Assembly: GCA_017524385.1 (NCBI GenBank)
Contig: JAFWSS010000235.1
Span: 1-45,174, forward strand
From: Prevotella sp.
GTDB lineage: Bacteria; Bacteroidota; Bacteroidia; Bacteroidales; Bacteroidaceae
DNA length: 45,174 bases
Direction of reading: 5' to 3'
How positions within the stretch are numbered: position 1 is the stretch's first letter; every line of letters begins with the position of its first letter. This document shows positions 1 through 7,742 of this stretch, piece by piece. The position numbers were made by a program, and so were the translations under genes. The notes beneath the pieces were generated by a model, which saw nothing but the letters and a program-made list of their open reading frames with translations, did not search any database and was not told the DNA's origin.

Positions 1-13
1 ATGAAAGGCTTAT

Positions 14-91
14 GCCCCTACAGGGCGATTGCCTCCTTCCCAATTTCCCAGGGCGTTGCCCTGGGCTGGAGGCTTATTGCCCCTTCGGGGC
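14..91. repeat. Hairpin-rich intergenic element (REP-like)
   Basis: This GC-rich stretch folds into several perfect stems. CCCAGGGC (47-54) pairs with GCCCTGGG (58-65) across a GTT loop. That hairpin is enclosed by GCCTCC (31-36) and GGAGGC (68-73). GCCCC (79-83) pairs with GGGGC (87-91) across TTC, and a weaker GCCC/GGGC pair lies at 14-26. The short open frame through it is probably incidental. Similar modular hairpins are common as dispersed repeats in Bacteroidales genomes, sometimes near REP-associated tyrosine transposases; that link is general knowledge, and no transposase is in view. The element may continue to the left of the window. Confidence 0.6.
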
Positions 92-160
92 GTTATCGGA
101 AAGATGCGGATAATCATTAAAAATTATGTGGAAAAATGACGATAAGTCCACAACTTTTCG

Positions 161-168
161 TATTTTTG
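161..168 (+). promoter_or_regulatory. Possible -7 box (TATTTTTG)
   Basis: The sequence TATTTTTG matches the Bacteroidota -7 consensus TAnnTTTG and lies about 40 bases before the winged-helix gene at 210. No convincing TTTG is seen at the usual -33 position, so the assignment rests on one box and its position. Confidence 0.35.
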
Positions 169-209
169 CCGTTGGAAAACATCATCAACCATTTAATCAT
201 CAAACAACA

Positions 210-383
210 ATGAAAGAACAAGTATTACAAGCCATGCGCGAGGCAGGAAAGCCCGTGTCGGCAGGAGAAGTGACCAAGATGTTGAACGCCGACCGCAAAG
301 AGGTGGACAAGGCTTTCGCCGCATTGAAGAAAGAGGGTGCCATTGTGTCGCCCGTTCGCTGCAAGTGGGCACCGGCTGAGTAA
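210..383 (+). CDS. Small winged-helix DNA-binding protein (57 aa)
   Basis: The product is a single small domain. Its pattern of helix, the AGKPVSAGEV turn, a recognition helix around DRKEVDKAFAALKKEG and a short C-terminal strand (AIVSPVRCKW) is that of a minimal winged helix-turn-helix. Such stand-alone proteins are widespread in Bacteroidales and some archaea and are presumed transcriptional regulators; their targets are not known to me. The frame stays open upstream to 126, but ATG 210 is preferred because it begins the domain and leaves room for the candidate promoter at 161-168. The lysozyme gene starts 10 bases after its stop, so the two are probably co-transcribed. Confidence 0.7.
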   Translation: MKEQVLQAMREAGKPVSAGEVTKMLNADRKEVDKAFAALKKEGAIVSPVRCKWAPAE

Positions 384-393
384 TGTCGTGCCG

Positions 394-888
394 ATGAAAG
401 CAAGTGACATATTGATAAAAAGCATCAAAAGCTTTGAGGGGCTACGATTGGAAGCCTACCAAGACGCGAAAGGGGTATGGACGATAGGATATGGCCATAC
501 AGACCAAGTCAAGCCTGGAGATAGGATAACCTGCGAGGAAGCTGAAACATTGTTGAAGCAGGACCTTGCTGCCTTTGAGCGTTTTGTGAATGGTTTGAAT
601 GTCTGTGAGGGCAGTCAAGGACGATTCGATGCCCTCACAGACTTCGCCTACAATTGTGGAATTGAAAACTTGAAAAACTCCACCTTGCTGAGATATATCA
701 GGGACAATCGCACTGAAGAGGAAATCCGCCATGAGTTTCTCAGGTGGGTTTATTCGGGCGGCAAGATACTGAATGGACTGAAGAAGCGCAGGATGTGGGA
801 GGCTGACCGTTTCTTTGAAAAGGAGAAATCAAAGAAGAGTTCCAAATTCACACTTTTTAGAGATTGGTTGAAGGCGCTGTTCAACTAA
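394..888 (+). CDS. GH24 lysozyme / phage-type endolysin (164 aa)
   Basis: This is a glycoside hydrolase family 24 (T4/P21-type) lysozyme that hydrolyses the MurNAc-GlcNAc bond of peptidoglycan. The catalytic triad spacing E-x8-D-x5-T is intact: Glu15 in SFEG, Asp24 in QDAKG and Thr30 in WTIGYGHT. Length is normal for a single-domain endolysin. The last 20 or so residues are Lys-rich and then hydrophobic, with no clear wall-binding domain. No signal peptide is seen, so export would need a holin or another route. ATG 394 is chosen because it starts the domain; the frame is open back to 337 but would overlap the previous gene. No other phage genes are nearby, which suggests a domesticated or orphan phage gene. 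Confidence 0.85.
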   Translation: MKASDILIKSIKSFEGLRLEAYQDAKGVWTIGYGHTDQVKPGDRITCEEAETLLKQDLAAFERFVNGLNVCEGSQGRFDALTDFAYNCGIENLKNSTLLRYIRDNRTEEEIRHEFLRWVYSGGKILNGLKKRRMWEADRFFEKEKSKKSSKFTLFRDWLKALFN

Positions 889-900
889 CACTTTGGACTA

Positions 901-1005
901 ATGGAGTATGAACTGACCGATGCGAAGATGGACGAAATCAACGCTGCAGTTACAAACAGATCCAAATCAACTCAACTATTGCAAGTGGAAAAATCAGAGG
1001 TGTGA
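901..1005 (+). CDS. Possible small protein (34 aa)
   Basis: A 34-codon frame starts at ATG 901, 12 bases after the lysozyme stop, and ends with TGA at 1003-1005, overlapping the GTG start of the next gene (GTGTGA arrangement). The predicted peptide is hydrophilic (starts MEYELTDAKMDEINAAV) and matches no family I recognise. The overlap is what a translationally coupled leader or small gene would look like, but a frame this short can occur by chance. Confidence 0.3.
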   Translation: MEYELTDAKMDEINAAVTNRSKSTQLLQVEKSEV

Positions 1006-1895
1006 AAAATATGCAACTTACATCAAATTCCGATAAGATAACAAGGGATTTCTTTGACTCCCTTTTGATAGAGACCCGGTATATGGACGCCGTCATCCCT
1101 TCTACACAGATGACGCTGTTTGGTGAGACTTTCCGCACACCGGTCATGACAGCCGCCTTGTCTCATCTTCACAATACCGCACCCGATGGGATGACTGTCT
1201 ATGCCCGTGCTGCCGCTTTGAGTGGTGCGGTGCATTGGGTGGGGATGGGCAGTGAGAGTGAACTGGAGGAAATCGTGGCTACAGGAGCCAGGACCATCAA
1301 GATAATCAAGCCCCATTCCGACAACCGCGTGGTGCTACGCAAAATAGAACACGCCGTCAAGGTTGGGTGCTTGGCAGTGGGTATGGATATTGATCATGCC
1401 TTCAACTCTGAAGGTGGCTATGACAATGTGTTCGGACTACCAATGAAAGCTATATCGACAGAGGAACTGACAGATATGGTGCAGGCTGCAGGTGTGCCGT
1501 TCATAGCGAAAGGTATACTCAGTCCGCTTGATGCAGAGAAGTGTCTGAAAGCGGGATGCGCAGGACTCGTGGTGTCTCATCATCACGGCATGGTCCAATA
1601 TGCTGTACCGCCACTGATGGTGCTGCGCGACATCTTGTCGGCCGTTGGTGGAAGCGTTCCTCTGTTCGTGGATTGTGGGATAGTGAGCGGAATGGACGCT
1701 TACAAATGTCTTGCACTTGGCGCCAAGGCCGTATCTGTTGGCCGACATCTGATGCCACTGCTCAAGGAGGGACCGGAGGCTGTTGCCAGACGGATTGGTG
1801 AGATGACGGCCGAATTGGCGGGGGTGATGGCTCGTACTGGCGTGAGTTCGTTGGAGAAAATGGATCCTACGGTCATTCATAGGAGGACGTTCTGA
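1002..1895 (+). CDS. FMN-dependent alpha-hydroxy-acid dehydrogenase family protein (297 aa)
   Basis: The TIM-barrel pattern follows the glycolate/lactate oxidase family: PVMTAALSH near residue 47 (FMN-side strand), IAKGILSP with Lys170, then VVSHHHG (190-196), VDCGIVSG and SVGRHLM. The usual active-site motif SNHGGR reads S192-H-H194-H-G-M197 here. The catalytic His position is kept, but the substrate-carboxylate Arg is replaced by Met, and the phosphate-side RRG motif reads VSG. The protein is also shorter than most members (about 350-400 residues). The substrate is therefore probably not ordinary L-lactate or glycolate. GTG 1002 or ATG 1011 could be the start. It overlaps the following isomerase gene by one base. 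Confidence 0.7.
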   Translation: MKNMQLTSNSDKITRDFFDSLLIETRYMDAVIPSTQMTLFGETFRTPVMTAALSHLHNTAPDGMTVYARAAALSGAVHWVGMGSESELEEIVATGARTIKIIKPHSDNRVVLRKIEHAVKVGCLAVGMDIDHAFNSEGGYDNVFGLPMKAISTEELTDMVQAAGVPFIAKGILSPLDAEKCLKAGCAGLVVSHHHGMVQYAVPPLMVLRDILSAVGGSVPLFVDCGIVSGMDAYKCLALGAKAVSVGRHLMPLLKEGPEAVARRIGEMTAELAGVMARTGVSSLEKMDPTVIHRRTF

Positions 1896-2719
1896 TGTAC
1901 TTGGGCATTTCATCATCGTTGGAGCATGACTCTCCTGAGGAATGGGCAGCAAAGCACAAGGATCTAGGACTTGATACCGTGGTGTTTCCCCTAAGTTGCA
2001 ATGACGACGAGGATGCCATCATGGCGTATAAGAAGGCTGCCGATGACGCCGGACTCTCGATAGCGGAAGTTGGGGTGTGGCGCAACACGCTTGCTGCCGA
2101 TCCCGGGGAACGAAGACGGTGGACCGACTACGCCATCGAACAACTACGCATGGCCGATGCCATTGGTGCCGCTTGCTGTGTGAATGTGGTGGGTACTCCT
2201 TATGGTCAGCGATGGGACGGCGGATACCGCGACAATTTCAGTGCCGAACTGTGGGATATGGCTGTCGGGATGATACGGCAGGTCATAGACGCAGTCCACC
2301 CTGTTCATTCTAAATTCTGCATTGAGTCCATGCCGTGGATGATTCCGAGCAGTCCTGATGAATACCTGCGTCTGATAGAGGATGTTGACCGTGCGGAGTT
2401 TGGCACACACCTTGACGTTGTGAACATGATCACCTCGCCGAGAAGATACTTTTACAATGATGAGTTTCTTGAGGAATGTTTCCGAAAATTGCATGGAACC
2501 ATCATAAGTTGCCACTTGAAGGACATCATGTTGAAGCAGGAATACACCTTCCAACTCCAGGAATGTGCCTGTGGCGAGGGAACGTTGGATATTGATTTGT
2601 ATGCACGGTTGGCCAATGATGAGAACCCTCGCATGCCAATGATCATCGAGCACCTTGAAACCGACGAGGACTATGTGGCGAGTGTGAGATATGTCCAAGA
2701 GAGGTTGTCAATCAACTAG
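1895..2719 (+). CDS. Sugar phosphate isomerase/epimerase (xylose isomerase-like TIM barrel, 274 aa)
   Basis: The product has the AP-endonuclease-2/xylose isomerase-like barrel pattern: an early glutamate strand (LSIAEVGVW), CCVNVVGT, a metal-ligand Glu in CIESMPW, GTHLDVVNM, SCHLKDI and a late glutamate in IIEHLETDEDY. These are the expected Glu/Asp/His metal ligands of sugar isomerases and epimerases; the exact sugar cannot be read from sequence. The start overlaps the previous stop (TGATG) and is preceded by a strong AGGAGG at 1881-1886, unusual for this phylum, so translation is probably coupled to the FMN enzyme and the two may share a substrate. The 274 bases that follow (2720-2993) hold no gene I can support. 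Confidence 0.75.
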   Translation: MYLGISSSLEHDSPEEWAAKHKDLGLDTVVFPLSCNDDEDAIMAYKKAADDAGLSIAEVGVWRNTLAADPGERRRWTDYAIEQLRMADAIGAACCVNVVGTPYGQRWDGGYRDNFSAELWDMAVGMIRQVIDAVHPVHSKFCIESMPWMIPSSPDEYLRLIEDVDRAEFGTHLDVVNMITSPRRYFYNDEFLEECFRKLHGTIISCHLKDIMLKQEYTFQLQECACGEGTLDIDLYARLANDENPRMPMIIEHLETDEDYVASVRYVQERLSIN

Positions 2720-2993
2720 GGGGGTACTATATGCATATCCCGTTTACACTAAGAATGTCAAGCTTGCAAGAACGACAAGAAACCCTCTCGGCATAAAGAA
2801 ATGTCTGCCACTGCATGATATTTTGTTGATGGTTTTGAAAGTCATATGCTCGCGACATACATCCAGGTTGCAAACAGGTATGTTGAAGAAACGGTTGAAT
2901 TTTCAAGGTTAATTGAAAAATATTTGGATATTTCACTTTTTTTCTATTCCTTTGTCACGAAAAACTTATTCATTATTTAATAATTATAGCATT

Positions 2994-3611
2994 ATGAAGA
3001 AAACATTTTTGACATTTCTTGCAGCCGTGACCTTGATGTTGTCGAGCTGTATGACAACTGGACTCGGGACAACCAACAGTGCAACAGGCAATGTGCTGAG
3101 TAGTGTGCTTGGCAGTGTGTTGAGTAGCGTGTTGTTAGGTGGAACGACTTTTGACCAGTCGGGCATTCTTGGTAGTTGGAACTACAATGCTCCTAGTGCG
3201 GCATTTACGACCGAACAGGCTCTGACAAAGGCCGGAGGTACTGCCATGATTGCCAACATGGCTTCGTCGCTGGCAAGTAACTACAGCAACATCGGAATCA
3301 ATCGTAGCAACACTTCCTTCTCGTTCCTTGACGGCAACAAGTTCTCGGCCAAGGTGAATGGCATCCCTTTCAGCGGGACCTATGCTTACAACTCCCAAAA
3401 CGGTGAAATCACACTCAAGACAGCTACGGAGACCATTAAGGGCAACGTAACAAAGACAGAGAAAGGAATGGGACTGATGTTTGACTCCACACAGATGGTC
3501 AACATCCTTCAGAAAGAAGGCAAGGTCAGCAACACAGCTGCTGTTCAAGCCGTCAGCAAGCTTGCCAAGAGTGCCAACGGTGCTCGTGTAGGCTTTGAAC
3601 TTACAAGATAA
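2994..3611 (+). CDS. DUF4923-type lipoprotein (205 aa)
   Basis: A lipoprotein signal peptide (MKKTFLTFLAAV, then LSSC with lipidated Cys20) leads to a Gly/Ser/Val-rich linker (GNVLSSVLGSVLSSVLLGG) and a folded domain with alternating polar strands (ILGSWNY, FSAKVNGIPFSGTY, GEITLKT). The pattern matches DUF4923-type lipocalin-like lipoproteins of Bacteroidales, whose function is unknown. It should be anchored in the outer membrane or periplasm. ATG 2994 is chosen because it begins the signal peptide; the frame is open upstream to 2913 without coding character. It is followed by a strong terminator and is probably monocistronic. Confidence 0.75.
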   Translation: MKKTFLTFLAAVTLMLSSCMTTGLGTTNSATGNVLSSVLGSVLSSVLLGGTTFDQSGILGSWNYNAPSAAFTTEQALTKAGGTAMIANMASSLASNYSNIGINRSNTSFSFLDGNKFSAKVNGIPFSGTYAYNSQNGEITLKTATETIKGNVTKTEKGMGLMFDSTQMVNILQKEGKVSNTAAVQAVSKLAKSANGARVGFELTR

Positions 3612-3651
3612 ACTTACTTGTTCTTATAAGAACCCACATGTGGAAAGAAAG

Positions 3652-3700
3652 GGTGGGCGAAAACTGATGCCTAAACATCAACTTTCGCCCACCTTTGATG
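3652..3700 (+). terminator. Rho-independent-type terminator after the DUF4923 gene
   Basis: GGTGGGCGAAA (3652-3662) is perfectly complementary to TTTCGCCCACC (3683-3693), with an inner TGATG/CATCA extension closing a CCTAAA loop. A short T tract follows (TTTGATGGATT). It lies about 40 bases after the stop codon at 3611. Confidence 0.75.
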
Positions 3701-4057
3701 GATTAATAAAATCTGAATATCAAACTGTCATTTGTACTTCGGCTTTGAAAGCACCCAAAGCTCGGAACGCTGGTAAGGATTCATCAACGTTCCACAAACA
3801 GGTCATACAATGTATTTGATAGGTGGACAACACTGGCAACCTCCCTTGCATTTCACGTCGTTGTTACCATATCCAATTGGATGTAGTGTATCTTGTTGTG
3901 TATCTTGCTTGCGACAAAGGTTTCTATCATATTTTGGAAGTCCTCTTCATCAGTTTTTGTTATTATTTGGAAGATACAAGAAAGATGTGTTGTTTCCATT
4001 TTATGGTATTGGAGTTTGGGTGGTAATTAACAATAGTTTAGCATAATAATATTGAAA
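3701..4057. other. AT-rich intergenic stretch upstream of the DUF262 pair
   Basis: No gene is supported here. Short overlapping frames exist (for example 3810-4046 and 3823-4026), but they resemble no family and are interrupted in all frames. Base composition shifts to AT-rich towards the right, matching the DUF262 genes. TAGTTTAG at 4034-4041 is a one-mismatch match to a -7 box about 17 bases before the start, without a well-placed -33 element. The region could be the regulatory and insertion boundary of the two-gene island, or an eroded gene. Confidence 0.5.
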
Positions 4058-5443
4058 ATGGGAAAAAATAAAGTTGAACTTAATATTTTAAATTTGGAAG
4101 ATATATTTAAATTAACCTTAGTAATTCCAGATTATCAGCGTATATATTGCTGGGATAAAGATACTTTGCTGCAATTACTCGATGATTTGATGGATAATCA
4201 ACAGTTGAAACAATATAGATTAGGAAGTGTAATCTTAAATAAGAAAGATAATAAATTTGAAATTGTTGATGGCCAGCAAAGACTAGTTTCATTGACCCTG
4301 CTATTATGTGCATTGAAATACTCTGGCAAACTCCCACTCATTGATGCACATTTTGAGAATATCAAATCTCAAAAGTATATAAGCTATAACTATCACTGCA
4401 TTCAAACTTACATTCAAAATCAGAATAGCCTTGATGAAAAATCAAAAAGAGAAAAATGGGTTAAGAATCTCTTGTCACAGGTTGAATTTAGTGTTTTGAT
4501 TATCAGTCCAAATAATCTTGACCTTGCGTTTACGTTCTTTTCAAATACCAATTCTCGTGGTGTTCCTTTGAGTGATTTCGATCTTCTGAAGGCCCATCAC
4601 CTTAGATTCCTTCCAATCAAAAGTCAACAGAGACATCTTGCCATGCGTTGGAATCAAATGGTTTTAAAAGCTGATAATTCTGTTAATGGAGATGTTGTTG
4701 AAGAAAGAGATTATTATCGAACAATAGCTATTTATATCTATGGATTACGTCGTTGGTTAAACAAACGCCCTCTTAAAGAATGGGAAGAGTATCATGTAAA
4801 GAAGGAATTTGAATCAGCGTTGGTTATTGATGAGATACCTCCGTTTGGTGAACGTTTCTGGTATAAAGAACCTATCCAAGGAGGTTCACACTTCTTCGCA
4901 TATGTCGAGCATTTTGTAGAACGATTCAAACAGTTCCGTCGCTTGCCAGAATATTATTATCCCGGAAAAGACATTAATGACAAAGAAAGTAACCTTGATT
5001 TGGATGAAAAGCCATATGGTATACATATGCTAACGGGAGAGTCTCATGAATGGTTTCGAGATGCTATTGAAGCTTTGTTGTTTGCTTATTATCTTAAGTT
5101 TGGTATTGAATACATTAGTGAAGTTTTAGTTTTAATTACTCGTAGACTTTCTCATTATAGATTCCAACAGGGACGGATTTACTATCATAAGTTTATGGAT
5201 GAAAGTGTGGGTGAAACAGAAATTGCAATGATTATAGATCGTGCTTCATCACCAACATTTGTTTTAGCAGATCTCCTTAAGAGTGTAAAGCGACTCCCTG
5301 CCGTAGAATTCAGTGATACGTCGCCGATCAAGAAGAGATATGCCAACAAAGTTGAGAGATGTGTTCAGCCGCTATTGAAGAAGATGTCATCACGAACAGT
5401 AAAAGATTTTTTTAATGACAAGATTTTTAAAATCAAGAAATAA
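4058..5443 (+). CDS. DUF262 protein A, GmrS-like, lacking a nuclease domain (461 aa)
   Basis: The N-terminal half is a DUF262 (ParB/GmrS-like NTP-binding) domain. It shows IPDYQRIYCWD (23-33), a short strand LGSVIL, the signature VDGQQR ending at residue 75, and NTNSRG (163-168) followed by DFDLLKAHHL. The C-terminal half is helical and lacks the [I]EH-x-P motif of DUF1524 nucleases. GmrSD-type proteins use DUF262 for nucleotide binding and DUF1524 for cleavage of modified DNA, so this looks like a regulatory or recognition subunit. ATG 4058 is chosen; TTG 4052 is the alternative. The TAA stop overlaps the ATG of the next gene, implying coupled translation. The AT-rich codon use suggests horizontal acquisition. 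Confidence 0.8.
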   Translation: MGKNKVELNILNLEDIFKLTLVIPDYQRIYCWDKDTLLQLLDDLMDNQQLKQYRLGSVILNKKDNKFEIVDGQQRLVSLTLLLCALKYSGKLPLIDAHFENIKSQKYISYNYHCIQTYIQNQNSLDEKSKREKWVKNLLSQVEFSVLIISPNNLDLAFTFFSNTNSRGVPLSDFDLLKAHHLRFLPIKSQQRHLAMRWNQMVLKADNSVNGDVVEERDYYRTIAIYIYGLRRWLNKRPLKEWEEYHVKKEFESALVIDEIPPFGERFWYKEPIQGGSHFFAYVEHFVERFKQFRRLPEYYYPGKDINDKESNLDLDEKPYGIHMLTGESHEWFRDAIEALLFAYYLKFGIEYISEVLVLITRRLSHYRFQQGRIYYHKFMDESVGETEIAMIIDRASSPTFVLADLLKSVKRLPAVEFSDTSPIKKRYANKVERCVQPLLKKMSSRTVKDFFNDKIFKIKK

Positions 5444-7614
5444 TGAAAAAGATAATAGATGAAACCAAAAATGTAAGAAGTTACAGTCCTCAGCGTGTTG
5501 CTGAAAGTAATTATAAGTTTTCCATTCCAATTTATCAGCGTTTATTTGAGTGGAATAAGGAGACCATCTACACACTTCTTGATGGAATACTTGTTTCCAT
5601 GGTTAAGAATAAAACTGAAGACTACTATGTTGGCATGTTAACTTCTACCAAGATTGAGAATAATGAATTAGTCTTGGTTGATGGTCAGCAGCGTTTTACT
5701 GTCATGACTCTATTGGCAATTACATTTATGCATAGTAACCTCCAGTCGGAAAAATGGAGAAACTTCCTACTTATAAATGGTGAGGCACGACTTGATTTTG
5801 AATCTAGAGATTCTGACATTGAATTTCTCAAAAAGATTGCAAGTGAGAAGAGCTTTTATAAAGATGTTTTAAAATATACGAATACTGATGTGATGGATAT
5901 TCCCCAAAAGTTGTCTTGCATAAACAAGAAGATGGCAGCAGGATTGAATTATATCAAATCATATCTAAGTTCTATTAATGAGCAATTAAGGCGCCTTGAA
6001 TATGGAAAAGAATATTCACCTGACATTTGCAATAAAATGTCTTCATTTATTTATGAGCATCTGAAGTTTTTCATAACTCAATTGCCAGATTATGAAACTA
6101 AAGATTTGAACTTGTATTTCGAGCGTATGAACTCTGCTGGTAAGAATCTTGAAAGTTATGAGATTCTTAAGGTTAATATGCTTAACAGAATTCACAAAGA
6201 GCACCCAAAAGACTATAAGTATTACGTCAAGGCATGGGATGTTGTCGCCGATATGGATACTCGTGTCTTTATTCGTAGGTCAGGCAAGAAAGAAAAGGCA
6301 ACCACTTTTCGAAAACGTTGTCTTGCTGCATTGGAAATCATAAGAAATCCTATGCCTATCAAGGGTATGTTTAAAAAAGGTGATGATAATTGCGTGATTA
6401 ATGCTGCTTTTAGTAAGAGTGATGATCAACAAGAGGTAGAGTTTGGAAGTCGAAGAAATACCATAAGAGCAATAATTCGTAGGGAATTAGAAGTGAAGGC
6501 TCCTTCTGATGATGACCATAGAGATGTACCTTTCATTTCTTTGCTTACTTTTCCAAGATTTCTTCTTCAGGTTCTTTATTACTTTTCATATTACAAAATT
6601 ACTGATAACAACTGTAAGAAAAATGTAAAGAATGAAGAAGATTTCAAGGTGAACGAATTCTTCAATGAGAGCAATTTATTATCAACATTTGACCAATATC
6701 TCTCAGTGGATCAATATCTTGATTTTGTTGATACCATGTTTGCCCTGCGTGTGCTTTATGATTTCTATGTCATTCGTATCAAGAGCAACGATGATTCATA
6801 CACTCTCTTGATGTCAAGAGGGTTGAGGGGAGACTTCAGTGATGATGATGATAATGATGATGACAGTAAAATAGATTTTGCTAAACTTCGCGTATTTCAG
6901 TCAATGCTCTATGTGAACTCTGTTAATGTAACTTATTATCGTTGGTTACCCGGATTGCTTCATTTTGTTTATAAAGCAATCTCTTGCGGTGCAAATAAAG
7001 ACCGAGTAGCTCCAATCAAATTGCTAGAGCATCTTAAGGAACTTGATAACAATACCCATATTGAAGATTTGAATGATAAAAGTGATGATAAAAACCTTGA
7101 TACTTTATCATATAGATTTATTGATCGTTATTGGTTTTGGCGTTTGGACTATTATCTTTGGGAGAGGGTTGTTGAAGATAATATTAAGAACCTCAATAAT
7201 CAAATCGCCAAGAACTACCGGTTCCGTCGTAACCGTTCCATAGAACATCTTCATCCACAAAATGAGAATAATAATGAGAAATGGAATGATGCACTTAAAG
7301 TCAATTCATTCTATAATCTAGCAATGATTTCTTCTTCATTCAACTCCACACAAAGTAATGATTCTGTTCGGATAAAATTCGCTAGAATAGCAGATACAGT
7401 CAACGACTTAGAGAGTCTCAAGTTGTATGATATGTATATTAGTGCTAATAAAATGGAAAACCGGTGGACACCTACCTTGGCTCAAAAACATGGTGAACGA
7501 ATGATGCAAATACTCATAGATTCTTTCCCTGATATTCAAGAGAATAAGGGCATCCGTGAACAACTCGAAAACATCAAAAGAAACAACAATGACCTTATGA
7601 ACAAAATTGACTAG
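5443..7614 (+). CDS. DUF262 protein B with C-terminal DUF1524/HNH-like domain, GmrSD-like (723 aa)
   Basis: The protein starts with a full DUF262 domain: IPIYQRLFEWN (28-38), YVGML, VDGQQR ending at residue 84, and FERMNSAGKNL near 226-236 followed by YEILKVNML. A long helical middle region contains an acidic patch (about 463-480, GDFSDDDDNDDDSK). Near the C-terminus is IEHLHPQ (600-606, His602 and His604), followed by FYNLAMISSSFN and an RIKFARI segment, the pattern of DUF1524/HNH-like nucleases (EHxxPQ, then NL-x-L-x8-N). Together with protein A it forms a two-gene unit resembling type IV restriction systems of the GmrSD class, which cut DNA carrying modified cytosines. Target and nucleotide are not known. 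No partner methylase, integrase or tRNA is nearby. Confidence 0.8.
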   Translation: MKKIIDETKNVRSYSPQRVAESNYKFSIPIYQRLFEWNKETIYTLLDGILVSMVKNKTEDYYVGMLTSTKIENNELVLVDGQQRFTVMTLLAITFMHSNLQSEKWRNFLLINGEARLDFESRDSDIEFLKKIASEKSFYKDVLKYTNTDVMDIPQKLSCINKKMAAGLNYIKSYLSSINEQLRRLEYGKEYSPDICNKMSSFIYEHLKFFITQLPDYETKDLNLYFERMNSAGKNLESYEILKVNMLNRIHKEHPKDYKYYVKAWDVVADMDTRVFIRRSGKKEKATTFRKRCLAALEIIRNPMPIKGMFKKGDDNCVINAAFSKSDDQQEVEFGSRRNTIRAIIRRELEVKAPSDDDHRDVPFISLLTFPRFLLQVLYYFSYYKITDNNCKKNVKNEEDFKVNEFFNESNLLSTFDQYLSVDQYLDFVDTMFALRVLYDFYVIRIKSNDDSYTLLMSRGLRGDFSDDDDNDDDSKIDFAKLRVFQSMLYVNSVNVTYYRWLPGLLHFVYKAISCGANKDRVAPIKLLEHLKELDNNTHIEDLNDKSDDKNLDTLSYRFIDRYWFWRLDYYLWERVVEDNIKNLNNQIAKNYRFRRNRSIEHLHPQNENNNEKWNDALKVNSFYNLAMISSSFNSTQSNDSVRIKFARIADTVNDLESLKLYDMYISANKMENRWTPTLAQKHGERMMQILIDSFPDIQENKGIREQLENIKRNNNDLMNKID

Positions 7615-7742
7615 AAAAATAGCAAGTGAATGTTTCTTATTGAAGAAAATACAATGTGATAAATGTTTAAAAGTAACACACCCAATCTTGCTATCCGGTA
7701 TGCATATTATCCCAATTAAAATTCCAGTGTAGAAGTGGCTTA

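Noticed and set aside
2691-2912. Possible small gene after the sugar isomerase
   Set aside because: It overlaps the end of the isomerase gene in another frame and has no recognisable domain or start context.
3810-4046. Two short overlapping frames upstream of the DUF262 pair
   Set aside because: Neither resembles a known protein, both are Cys/Phe/Leu-rich as expected from AT-rich non-coding DNA, and no ribosome-binding or promoter context supports them.
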